Below, one piece after another: positions 15,915 to 24,076 of a stretch of DNA of 64,000 nt. A program made the translations under genes and the position numbers. How positions within the stretch are numbered: the stretch's first letter is position 1; every line of letters starts with the position of its first letter. This DNA comes from Nitrososphaerota archaeon. GTDB lineage: Archaea; Thermoproteota; Nitrososphaeria; Nitrososphaerales; Gagatemarchaeaceae. The stretch is taken from NCBI GenBank assembly GCA_027887005.1, contig JAPCJI010000004.1, forward strand, positions 1 to 64,000, in the 5' to 3' direction. Under the pieces are notes generated by a model. It was not told where the DNA came from. It worked only from the letters and a program-made list of their open reading frames with translations, and did no database searches.

Positions 15915-17519
15915 TCAAGAGCTTCTTGAAGCACAATCGACCCCTGCAAGGTAGCCGAAGGTGATGCAGGGGCCTAGCGTCGCACCCGACCCCGCATACC
16001 CGGGACCCATGACGCTCGCCGCGTTGTTCCCCACAGCATAGAGGCCGGCGATGGCCCTCCCTTCGACGTCGAGGACCCTTCCTACTGAATCCGCGGCCAT
16101 CCCTCCCTTCGTCCCTATGTCGCCCGCGAGCACCCTCACTCCGTAGAACGGAGGTTTGGTGAGCGGCCCGAGGGTCGGATGAGGGGCCGAGGGGTCCCCC
16201 CAGTGCCTGTCGTAGAAGCTCTCGCCTCTGTGGTACCGAGGATCTAACCCTGCCTTCGCGCTCTCGTTGAACTCAGCCACGGTGATGGCGAGGGTCGGGC
16301 CATCGACGCCGAGGACCTTCGCCAATCCCGCAAGGCTATCGCCCCTCTTGAGCCAGGGCGCGGCCTTCCCCCTCCTTTCCCCAGCCACCGGGTACTTCGA
16401 GAGGTACGCGGAATCGAATATCAGGTACGAAGGCACGTTCTCGGATGAATAGCTCGTCGGGTCGGAAGCGAGCATCGCACGCGCCAGGTCGAGGTAGTTC
16501 ATTGCCTCATTGGCGAATCGCCTACCCTTCGAATTGACCATGATCGAACCTGGAAGCGTCCGCTCGCCTGTGACCAGCCACCCCCTCCTTTCACCCGGCT
16601 TCAGAATCAGGGTGAACCACCAGGCCTCGTCCATCAGGGACGTGGACGCCCCTGCCCGGATGCCCATGGACACTCCGTCTCCGGTGTTCGTCAAACAGCC
16701 GGCCGAGTTCTCCGAGGGAGCTGACAGGTACGTTTTCTTCATCGCGGGGTTCCATTCGAATCCGCCCGCAGCCAGGACCACTCCTCGCTTCGCGTTCACC
16801 TTCCTCTTCCCCCGACTTGTCTGAACCTCGACACCGGAGACCCTCCGCCCTTCGAAGAGAAGTCTGAGGGCCCGGTGAGATAGGAAAACTGGCACGTCCA
16901 AGAGCATCAGCCCCCTCCTGAGGCCTCCGACAAGCGCCTCCCCCAGGGCCAGCATGCTCGGGTCCCTTCCTTTCAGCCCTGGAACCTCCTCTCCCCGCAT
17001 GAGCATCTCGAACTCGAGAGAGGTCGTGTGCAGTCCTCCTGGCAGATGGTACTGCGGGTTGTGGAGGATGGTCCGGTACTCTTCCTTCAGCGACCTTCCG
17101 TCGAAGAGGCCCGGGTCGAGTGTACGCCCTCCCTTCAAGGCACCGTCCCATTCCGGATGGTAGTCCGGCTCGTTCGCCCTGAGGGTCGGTCGAAGCGGCG
17201 TCGCCCCCAGCATGAAATCGAGAACCTTCGGGGAGTTCCTGACGAACGAATCTATGAGCGACGAATCCACCCTTCCCCGAGCCAGCTTCGTCAGGTACCT
17301 GGACGCCATCACTTCAGAATCCGCGATTCCCGCCCGCCGCTGGTATCGGTTGTTTGGGATCCAGAGCTGCCCGCCGGAAAGCGATGACGAGCCTCCGAAC
17401 TTCCTTCCCTTCTCCAGGACTGCGACCGAAGCGCCTGAGGACGACGCGGCGAGGGCGGCAGTCAGGCCGCTCGCACCCGAACCGACCACGACTACATCGT
17501 AAGACGTCTCAATTGACAT
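15915..17519 (-). CDS. FAD-dependent dehydrogenase, ketosteroid dehydrogenase/fumarate reductase flavoprotein type
   Basis: The 534-residue protein has the N-terminal FAD-binding motif VVVVGSGASGLTAALAA, the FAD_binding_2 body with RGVVLAAGGFEWN near the middle, and a C-terminal FAD-contact region GLYAVGNNAASVMGPGYAGS. This last form, together with GGSSSLSGGQLWIP near residues 50-63, is typical of 3-ketosteroid-delta1-dehydrogenase and related enoyl/acyl reductases. ATG 17519 is preferred over 17543 because the Rossmann motif then starts near residue 9. The substrate is unknown; ketosteroid metabolism is unlikely without other steroid genes. It is flanked by a duplicated gene end. Confidence 0.82.
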   Translation of the reverse strand: MSIETSYDVVVVGSGASGLTAALAASSSGASVAVLEKGRKFGGSSSLSGGQLWIPNNRYQRRAGIADSEVMASRYLTKLARGRVDSSLIDSFVRNSPKVLDFMLGATPLRPTLRANEPDYHPEWDGALKGGRTLDPGLFDGRSLKEEYRTILHNPQYHLPGGLHTTSLEFEMLMRGEEVPGLKGRDPSMLALGEALVGGLRRGLMLLDVPVFLSHRALRLLFEGRRVSGVEVQTSRGKRKVNAKRGVVLAAGGFEWNPAMKKTYLSAPSENSAGCLTNTGDGVSMGIRAGASTSLMDEAWWFTLILKPGERRGWLVTGERTLPGSIMVNSKGRRFANEAMNYLDLARAMLASDPTSYSSENVPSYLIFDSAYLSKYPVAGERRGKAAPWLKRGDSLAGLAKVLGVDGPTLAITVAEFNESAKAGLDPRYHRGESFYDRHWGDPSAPHPTLGPLTKPPFYGVRVLAGDIGTKGGMAADSVGRVLDVEGRAIAGLYAVGNNAASVMGPGYAGSGATLGPCITFGYLAGVDCASRSS

Positions 17520-17582
17520 TCTAGTTCGGAGGCTAGGTTGCATCCCCAGCTATTTATCGCAGGCGCATCCTGGAGGTGCAGA

Positions 17583-18740
17583 TCAGGCTATTCTGATTCT
17601 GAACCCGTAGGCCCTCAACTGCCTCATGAAGCTGGTCGGGTCGACGCACATCTCGGGGGGCAACACACCCTTGGCCGTGACTTCCCCCCTCCCAATCATC
17701 CTCGCTGCAATCGACGCAGGAATGCCAACCCCGTACTGGGCGCAGCTCATCTTCCAGTCCCTTCTCGGGGGGACAGTGAACTGGTAGCGCCTGGTCGCTT
17801 TTCTCCGCTCCCTCTTCCCTTCGACTGTCAACTGCGTTGCCTCCCAGTCGTTGGGCACCACTCCTTCCGGGAATCCAACTAGACCCCTAGCCTTGACCAG
17901 GCCGAGCAAGAACTTCCGAGGAGACAACCTCAACCCCCCGACCTCGATTTCCTCTTTCGACGCGAGGCCCAGGTCCACGAGGAGTTTCAGGGCCTGGAGG
18001 CCGGGCACGCCTTCCATCCAGTCCACCTCCCTCAACCCCTTCGCCCCAAAGGAGTCAGGAAAGGTCGCAACCTCGGAGTGTATGGTGACGTAGGTGTCGA
18101 TTCTCCCTATGGGCTTCCCGAAATCGACCGTCTCCTTCCGGGACAGGGCTGGCACACTCTTTGTTCTTCCCCCTTCGAAGACCGGCGCGTCCATCGTCAA
18201 TTCGTCCAGGAAAGTGTCCAGAGACCACGTCACCAAGAACGGCGGGACCCCCTTCGTCAGATCCCGGGCCCCGTCCCTGATGTGTATCGCAGATACCTCG
18301 TCCAGCCCATCGACGGCATGCCTTGCCAGGACGTTGGTGATCCCCGGCATTCCTCCCATCCCCACGAGGCCGAGCAGGCCCTTGGACCTGAACCTCCCGT
18401 CGAGCTTCAGCTGCTTGAGGGTCGTGTGATAGAGGCCGCCGAAGTCCAGGTAGTTGACCCCAGCCTTCAGCGCCGCCTTCATCACGTCCAGGTTGAAGTA
18501 GTACTGAACTCCGTTGATGACAACGTCGTAACCCTGCAGGAGGCTGGCTGTCTCTTCGACGTCCCTGACGTCCACCCGGGCGCCCCTGAACTTGCCCTTC
18601 CCAACCGAGGCGGCAACAGACTGGGCGGCGGCCCCGTCCAGGTCGGCGACAAGGCCCTCTGAAACATCCTGACTTTCCGCAAGCGCACGGACTGCACAGC
18701 GCCCCGTCAGTCCAGCGCCACCGAGGACAGCGATCTTCAT
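17583..18740 (-). CDS. Saccharopine dehydrogenase-like NAD(P)-binding protein
   Basis: The 385-residue protein begins MKIAVLGGAGLTGRCAVRAL, the Rossmann motif of the LYS9-like saccharopine dehydrogenase family. It then has YDVVINGVQYYFNLDVMKAALKAGVNYLDFGG-type signature sequence (residues about 71-102). Relatives catalyse reversible reductive condensation or oxidative cleavage of amino acids (saccharopine, carboxynorspermidine, opines). It is divergent from an aminotransferase gene 175 bp away. A degenerate second copy of its last 27 codons lies at 15810-15911. Confidence 0.82.
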   Translation of the reverse strand: MKIAVLGGAGLTGRCAVRALAESQDVSEGLVADLDGAAAQSVAASVGKGKFRGARVDVRDVEETASLLQGYDVVINGVQYYFNLDVMKAALKAGVNYLDFGGLYHTTLKQLKLDGRFRSKGLLGLVGMGGMPGITNVLARHAVDGLDEVSAIHIRDGARDLTKGVPPFLVTWSLDTFLDELTMDAPVFEGGRTKSVPALSRKETVDFGKPIGRIDTYVTIHSEVATFPDSFGAKGLREVDWMEGVPGLQALKLLVDLGLASKEEIEVGGLRLSPRKFLLGLVKARGLVGFPEGVVPNDWEATQLTVEGKRERRKATRRYQFTVPPRRDWKMSCAQYGVGIPASIAARMIGRGEVTAKGVLPPEMCVDPTSFMRQLRAYGFRIRIA

Positions 18741-18885
18741 TCTCGACCTCGTCCACCCTGAGAGGCCGTGACAAAGCTCAGGCAGTTCCCCCCCACATGG
18801 CGCACCTTATGCACGGGATAAAATAACTTGCGCGGGCGATTTCTCAACAGAACCATCGGCTGCTCCAGGCCTTCCGTTCCAACTC

Positions 18886-18893
18886 CTAAATAT
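18886..18893 (+). promoter_or_regulatory. TATA box of aminotransferase 1
   Basis: CTAAATAT is centred 25 bp before TTG 18915, predicting a leaderless transcript and supporting the shorter start. Confidence 0.6.
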
Positions 18894-18914
18894 CACACAG
18901 GGTTTCTTCCCCCG

Positions 18915-20282
18915 TTGCGTGGGGTCCCAGACGAGGAAAGAATCAGGTATGAACGTAGGACCCGACGCTCGCTAAGGGCCTCCAACAGGAGCAAGACGAT
19001 TACCCCCTACGGTGTTCACAGCAACTACAGGTTCTATGATCCCTACCCCATCTACTGCAACAGAGCACGAGGGACTTCGATCTGGGACGTTGACGGCAAC
19101 CGGTATCTCGACTTCAACATGGGGTACGGGGCGCTCGTCACCGGACACGCGCACCCTTTGCTCGTCGAAGCCATCGGTCATAGGTTGAAGAACGGCACCC
19201 TGTTCGGGTTCGAGACCGACGAGGCCTACGACCTGGGCAAGCTCATTTCACTAAGGTTCGGCCTGGACATGGTCAGGTTCTCGTCAACTGGCCTGGAGGG
19301 AACAATGCACGCCGTAAGGTTGGCGAAGGCCTTCACCGGAAGAAGGAAGATCCTGAAGTTCGAAGGATGCTACCATGGTTCCCACGACGCGGTCCTGGTC
19401 AGCGTAAAGCCCACCAGGCGCAGGGCTGGGAATCCGAGGCACCCAGAGCAGGTCCCCTCGTCTTCAGGCCTCAATCAGGATCTGGTGGAGAGCACTCTCG
19501 TTGCGCCCTTCAACGACCTCGAGGCCGCCCAGGAAATAGCAGCCAGGAGTCGTCAAGAACTGGCCGCAATCATTCTCGAGCCCGTCCCCATGAACATGGG
19601 CCTCATTCCTCCCCAGCCGGGCTTCCTCGAGGGGTTGCGCAAGCTGTGCGACGAAACGGGGGCACTTTTGATCTTTGACGAGGTCAAGACATGCGGGAAA
19701 TTCTTCGGAGGCGCTTCAGGACGGTTCGGCGTCAGGCCGGACCTGATGGTCATGGGAAAGGCAATCGCAGGGGGGTTCCCTCTGTCGGCCGTCGGCGGCA
19801 AGAGGGTCGTAATGGAATCCATCGTCCCTGGGGTCCTTGCTCACGCAGGTACTTTCAACGCGAACCCGCTTTCTGTGACCGCGGCCATGGTCACTTTGTC
19901 CAAGGTCATGACGAAATCCGCCCTCCACCGGGCTTCGAGACTCGGGGAGGAGCTAGCGGGAGGATACCAGGATATTATTCAGGACCATAGGCTGGAGGCT
20001 AAGGTCCAATGGCTGGGTCTGAGCGGGGCCGTACTGTTCACCGACAAGGAGGTCAAGAACTGGCGGGACTTCCTGAGGTGCAACATCGGACAATGGTGGA
20101 CGTATTTCATAGCCATGATGAACAGAGGAGTAATACCCGAGGCGACAGGCCAGGACGAACAATGGACCGTCTCGGTACAGCATACCAGCGAAGACGTAGT
20201 CCGGCACCTCGAGACTTTCAAGGAGGTCGCCGCGTCGCTACGGAACATTCAGCTGCGGATGCCGATGGTCGAGGCGCTCTGA
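18915..20282 (+). CDS. Class III aminotransferase (glutamate-1-semialdehyde aminomutase-like), divergent active site
   Basis: The 455-residue protein is a fold-type I PLP enzyme of the GSA-aminomutase subgroup: YHGSHDAVL, LIFDEVKT near residue 252 and the Schiff-base lysine in MGKAIAGGFP at about residue 282. Two positions depart from the family pattern: the usual NSGTEA is SSTGLEG, and the usual TGFR after DEV is TCGK, so substrate binding is probably altered. TTG 18915 is chosen because of the TATA box 25 bp upstream. Its place beside an oligopeptide importer suggests catabolism of an imported amino compound rather than haem synthesis. Confidence 0.82.
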   Translation: MRGVPDEERIRYERRTRRSLRASNRSKTITPYGVHSNYRFYDPYPIYCNRARGTSIWDVDGNRYLDFNMGYGALVTGHAHPLLVEAIGHRLKNGTLFGFETDEAYDLGKLISLRFGLDMVRFSSTGLEGTMHAVRLAKAFTGRRKILKFEGCYHGSHDAVLVSVKPTRRRAGNPRHPEQVPSSSGLNQDLVESTLVAPFNDLEAAQEIAARSRQELAAIILEPVPMNMGLIPPQPGFLEGLRKLCDETGALLIFDEVKTCGKFFGGASGRFGVRPDLMVMGKAIAGGFPLSAVGGKRVVMESIVPGVLAHAGTFNANPLSVTAAMVTLSKVMTKSALHRASRLGEELAGGYQDIIQDHRLEAKVQWLGLSGAVLFTDKEVKNWRDFLRCNIGQWWTYFIAMMNRGVIPEATGQDEQWTVSVQHTSEDVVRHLETFKEVAASLRNIQLRMPMVEAL

Positions 20283-20312
20283 CCTCCAGAGTCCGGAGCG
20301 ACTGTCGACACG

Positions 20313-20319
20313 CTTAAAT
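20313..20319 (+). promoter_or_regulatory. TATA box upstream of oppD leader
   Basis: CTTAAAT lies 125 bp before the oppD GTG but only about 32 bp before a short open frame at 20348 that ends on the GTG. The promoter position suggests that the short frame is transcribed as a leader. Confidence 0.45.
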
Positions 20320-20347
20320 GAAGAGAAGTGGTTTCGACGAAATCTGC

Positions 20348-20443
20348 TTGCCTCGGCTGAAGGGCGCAAAGGCCAACCTTGATCCCAGCGGGATGCCCGC
20401 CATGAAATCCTCGCAGGGAGACTCGGGGAGTCGTCCTAGGTGA
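20348..20443 (+). CDS. Possible 31-residue leader peptide coupled to oppD
   Basis: A short frame starts at TTG 20348, about 32 bp after a TATA box, and encodes a basic, polar 31-residue peptide (starting MPRLKGAKANLDPSGMPAMK). Its TGA stop overlaps the GTG start of the ATPase gene (GTGA), the same 4-base coupling seen elsewhere in the window. It could be a leader that delivers ribosomes to oppD, or simply untranslated leader sequence. No family is recognised. Confidence 0.35.
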   Translation: MPRLKGAKANLDPSGMPAMKSSQGDSGSRPR

Positions 20444-21477
20444 GTCCCAACCAACCTGTCTCCGCTCCAACGCACCCAATCGAAGCCGCAATCGGGGAGC
20501 CTTACCTGCTCGTCGAGGGCCTTACCATCGACCTCAACACGCGCTCCGGCCGACTGAGAGTACTCGAAGATATCACCCTTCACGTGGACAAGGGCGAGGT
20601 CGTGGGAATCGTCGGGGAGAGCGGATCCGGAAAATCGACGCTCGGACTCGCAATCATCGGCCTGCTGGATTCGCCCCCGTCGGAGCTGGTCAGGGGTTCC
20701 GTGCTGTTCGAAGGACTCGACCTGCCCAAGCTCGACCAGGACAGCCTCTCCAAGGTCAGAGGGACGGGAATAGGGATGGTCTTCCAGGAGTCGATTGCGG
20801 CCCTGAACCCGGTCTACAAGACCGAATCCCAACTGGGAGAGTCGATCAAGGTGATGTCCAATCTGGGGAAACTGACCCTTGATGACGAGGGGCGTCACAA
20901 ACTCATGGTCCGCATCCTCGAGGACTTCAGAATCGACCAGCCAGAGGCTGTCCTGAAGAAGTATCCACACGAGCTGTCAGGAGGGATGAGACAGAGAGTT
21001 GCCATAGCCATGGCCCTGGTCGAGAAGCCGAAGCTTCTCATCCTAGACGAGGTGACGACCGGCCTCGACGTCTATGTCCAGAACAGGATTCTCGCTCTGC
21101 TCAGGGAGCTCAACCACGAGACGGGCACCTCCATGATCCTGATTACGCACGACTTGGCCGTCGCCGCTCAGATCTGCGACCGAGTCTACGTCATGTACGC
21201 CGGGAGGCTGATGGAGGCGGGCCGGACTTCCGACGTCCTCGAGACTCCTCAGAACCCCTACACTCAGACCTTGTTGGCGGCCGTCCCCTCTGGGTTCAAG
21301 GAATCCCCCCCGCTCCCGGTGGCAAAAGGAGAGCCGCCAGACCTGAGGCACCTTCCCCAGGGATGCAAGTTCAACACACGCTGCGTCCACGTGATGGAAG
21401 TGTGCCGTCAGAAAGAACCACCTCTGATCGAGGTCAGCCCGGGAAGGCTCGACGCCTGTTGGCTCAGTTCAAAATGA
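20440..21477 (+). CDS. Oligopeptide ABC importer ATPase (OppD/DppD type)
   Basis: The 345-residue ATPase has Walker A GESGSGKST, signature LSGGMRQR, Walker B LLILDEVTTGLD and switch histidine LITHDLAV, followed by the C-terminal oligopeptide-transporter domain with a cysteine motif (CKFNTRCVHVMEVC). The Walker B region reads DEVTTGLD instead of the usual DEPTTALD. GTG 20440 is the likely start. Its stop overlaps the OppF ATG by four bases. It pairs with OppF and with the permeases at 24073-26024. Confidence 0.92.
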   Translation: MSPNQPVSAPTHPIEAAIGEPYLLVEGLTIDLNTRSGRLRVLEDITLHVDKGEVVGIVGESGSGKSTLGLAIIGLLDSPPSELVRGSVLFEGLDLPKLDQDSLSKVRGTGIGMVFQESIAALNPVYKTESQLGESIKVMSNLGKLTLDDEGRHKLMVRILEDFRIDQPEAVLKKYPHELSGGMRQRVAIAMALVEKPKLLILDEVTTGLDVYVQNRILALLRELNHETGTSMILITHDLAVAAQICDRVYVMYAGRLMEAGRTSDVLETPQNPYTQTLLAAVPSGFKESPPLPVAKGEPPDLRHLPQGCKFNTRCVHVMEVCRQKEPPLIEVSPGRLDACWLSSK

Positions 21478-22430
21478 CACCCGTGCTTGAAGTGGAGGAC
21501 CTCAGGGTCAGCTTCAGATCCCGGTCGGGCGGTTCGGGCCTCTTCGAAAGGAGCAAGAGAGTCGTTGCGGTCGACGGCGTATCCTTCAGCATTGCCGAGG
21601 GGGAGACCTTCGGACTCGTCGGAGAGACGGGCTCGGGGAAATCCACGATCGCGCGCGTCCTGGTGGGCCTGCACAGGCCGGCCTCGGGGACTGTGAAGCT
21701 CCTCGGGGAGAAGATAGATTTCCACAGGAAGAGCGACGTAGCCAAACTGCGGAGGAGCGTAGGAATAGTGTTCCAGGACCCCGTCGGCTCCCTTAACTCG
21801 CGGCTGAAAGTCAGGGAGGTCATCAGGGAAGCGCTGGTCGCCGGGAAGAGCATCCCCTCTGCGGAGTTCGAAGAGCACGTCGAAGCAATGCCCGACATGG
21901 TGGGGCTCAGAAAGAGCGCCCTCGACTCCTATCCGAAAGAATTGAGCGGGGGCGAAAAGCAGAGGGTGAGCCTTGCCAGGGCCCTGGTCGTCCCGAAGAA
22001 ACTGCTCATCCTCGACGAGCCGACCAGCTCCCTAGACGTCTCCGTCCAGGCTCAGGTCCTCAACACCCTCAGACGTCTGAAGTCTGAGCTCGGGCTCGCG
22101 TTCCTTTTCATCACCCACGACATCAACGTGATGAAATACGTCAGCGACTCCCTAGGGATCCTGTACTACGGGAAGCTGGTGGAGCTCGGCAGGACCCGTG
22201 GCTTGGTCACCGAGCCCAAGCACCCCTACACCCAGAAACTGATGGCGAACATAATCAGCCTGAAAAGAGCCCCCAAGCAGGATTCCATCCCCGACCCCGG
22301 GCCTTCGGCAACGGGCTGCATCTACTCGAGGGCCTGTCCCGATGTCTTCGCGCGCTGCACGAGCCGGCCTCCAATGTTCCCGGTGGGAGAAGACCGGTCC
22401 GCCGCATGCTTCCTCTACGAAAACCCCTGA
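21474..22430 (+). CDS. Oligopeptide ABC importer ATPase (OppF/DppF type)
   Basis: The 318-residue protein starts at ATG 21474, which overlaps the OppD stop (ATGA). It has Walker A GETGSGKST, signature LSGGEKQRV, Walker B LLILDEPTSSLD, switch histidine FITHDI and a C-terminal cysteine motif (CIYSRACPDVFARC) usual in OppD/F proteins. It forms the second ATPase of the importer. An AT-rich promoter region for the AbrB-like gene follows. Confidence 0.92.
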   Translation: MTPVLEVEDLRVSFRSRSGGSGLFERSKRVVAVDGVSFSIAEGETFGLVGETGSGKSTIARVLVGLHRPASGTVKLLGEKIDFHRKSDVAKLRRSVGIVFQDPVGSLNSRLKVREVIREALVAGKSIPSAEFEEHVEAMPDMVGLRKSALDSYPKELSGGEKQRVSLARALVVPKKLLILDEPTSSLDVSVQAQVLNTLRRLKSELGLAFLFITHDINVMKYVSDSLGILYYGKLVELGRTRGLVTEPKHPYTQKLMANIISLKRAPKQDSIPDPGPSATGCIYSRACPDVFARCTSRPPMFPVGEDRSAACFLYENP

Positions 22431-22556
22431 CCCAGCTCCTCTGCCCAGAGCCGGAACCATCCGGTCTTGAACTCGCAGCCCAGAATTCGTACTTAATTGT
22501 ATGGGAAATACGTAAATAACTGTTATACTCCACCCAGTGTATAGAGATGACATAGA

Positions 22557-22739
22557 TTGGCAGAAAGCATCCAAGAAATACCTTTCATCGCGGAAGTGAT
22601 ACAGGGGGGCCGGATTACCATACCTGACGAGGTCCGGGAAATCTTCGGAATCAAGGAAGGTTTCTTCGTCCTCTGCAACCTGAAGGTAATTTCCAGACGG
22701 GACAAGAAGCCTCGGAACAAGCGCAAGGGGAGCGCATAA
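22557..22739 (+). CDS. AbrB/SpoVT-like swapped-hairpin protein (60 aa)
   Basis: The 60-residue protein has the AbrB-type core: EVIQGGRITIPDEVREIFGIKEGFFV. This fold binds DNA as a dimer through swapped beta hairpins. The C-terminus is strongly basic (RRDKKPRNKRKG). The start is TTG 22557, about 31 bp after a TTATACT element. Its TAA overlaps the ATG of aminotransferase 2 (TAATG), so both are made together. It may regulate this island. Confidence 0.8.
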   Translation: MAESIQEIPFIAEVIQGGRITIPDEVREIFGIKEGFFVLCNLKVISRRDKKPRNKRKGSA

Positions 22740-24076
22740 TGCTTCAGAACGAAGTGGTCAGGAAGACCACAAGGTCGGAGGCCCTGCACGCAGAGGCGAG
22801 GAAGGTCATCCCCTCTGGTTCGTCATCCCTGATCAGAGTGGTGGGGTTTTCGCCGAGCCCAATCTACATCGAGAGGGCGAAGGGCTCCCATATGTGGGAT
22901 GCCGACGGCAACGAATACACCGACCTGCTCATGGCCTTCGGGGTCCTCATCAACGGCCACTGCCACCCGCGCATCGTCGAAGCGCTGAAGTCCCAGGCCG
23001 AGTCTTTGATGATTTCCGGGACGCCCACTGAAATGGAATTCGAGATGGCGAAGAAAGTTACCGGCATGGTTCCGAACGCTCAGATGGCGCTCTTCTGCAA
23101 TTCTGGGACGGAGGCCACGATGCACGCCATCAGGATGGCAAGGGCAGTCACTGGCAAGGACAGGATCGTGAAGTTCGAGGGCGCCTACCACGGCCAGCAC
23201 GACTACGTCATGTTCAGCGTCGAACCCTCTGAACCAGGCTTGGAGATCCGGCCCTACATCGTTCCCTACGACCCGGGAATCCCTGAGGAGATTTCAAGGA
23301 CCGTGGCGGTGGCCCCGTGGAACAACCCTCAGACGCTCGAGAAGATTATCAAACGATACAGGAACGACATCGCAGCGATCATCACTGAGCCGATCCTGGC
23401 AAACTGCGGCGTAATCCTGCCCCAGAGGGACTACCTCAAGCAGTTGAAGGAGATCGCGGAGAAGTACGAAGCGCTTCTGATCTTCGACGAAGTGGTGACA
23501 GGTTTCAGGATCGCCGAGGGGGGAGCCCAGGAGCTCTATGGAGTGAACGCCGACCTTGCCGTGTTCGGCAAGGCCCTCGGGGGTGGCGTCCCAATCGCCG
23601 CGATAACCGGCAGGAAGGACATCCTGGAACTCGTCGCCCCCGGGAAGATACTCTTCGGAGGAACCTACAACGCCAACTCGCTGACCCTGGCAGGCGCCAG
23701 CGCCAACCTTGATCTGCTATCTGAGAACGGCGGAGCGGCCTATCCAGAGTTGGACCGGAGAGGGAGGCGTCTGATGAAGGGCCTCAATGACCAGGCCCGC
23801 GCCGCGAACCAGGACGTCATCGTCCAGGGAGTAGGAGCCGTCTTCCAGGTCTTCTTCACCCGCCTCAAGGAGATAACGAACTACCGGGAGGCGCTCCTGA
23901 CCAACGACGAGAGGTTCAAGGCGTTCCACGAGGAGATGATGAAGAGGGGGGTCTACATACATCCCGACCCCTTCGAAAGGATATGCATCTCCACGGCCCA
24001 CACCGACGAAGACATCGACAGGATCATCGAGATCTCCGGCGAAGCCTTCAGGGAAGTCCACAGTCAGTTCGACTAG
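22739..24076 (+). CDS. Class III aminotransferase (glutamate-1-semialdehyde aminomutase-like)
   Basis: The 445-residue PLP enzyme keeps all family motifs: CNSGTEATMHA near 120-130, YHGQHDY near 150, LIFDEVVTGFR near 247-257 and the lysine in FGKALGGG at 278. It looks like a fully functional member of the GSA-aminomutase/omega-aminotransferase group. Because it is coupled to an AbrB-like regulator, next to oligopeptide transport genes and alongside a second divergent paralogue, a catabolic role on amino compounds is more likely than tetrapyrrole synthesis, where hemL usually lies near hemA/hemB. Confidence 0.88.
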   Translation: MLQNEVVRKTTRSEALHAEARKVIPSGSSSLIRVVGFSPSPIYIERAKGSHMWDADGNEYTDLLMAFGVLINGHCHPRIVEALKSQAESLMISGTPTEMEFEMAKKVTGMVPNAQMALFCNSGTEATMHAIRMARAVTGKDRIVKFEGAYHGQHDYVMFSVEPSEPGLEIRPYIVPYDPGIPEEISRTVAVAPWNNPQTLEKIIKRYRNDIAAIITEPILANCGVILPQRDYLKQLKEIAEKYEALLIFDEVVTGFRIAEGGAQELYGVNADLAVFGKALGGGVPIAAITGRKDILELVAPGKILFGGTYNANSLTLAGASANLDLLSENGGAAYPELDRRGRRLMKGLNDQARAANQDVIVQGVGAVFQVFFTRLKEITNYREALLTNDERFKAFHEEMMKRGVYIHPDPFERICISTAHTDEDIDRIIEISGEAFREVHSQFD

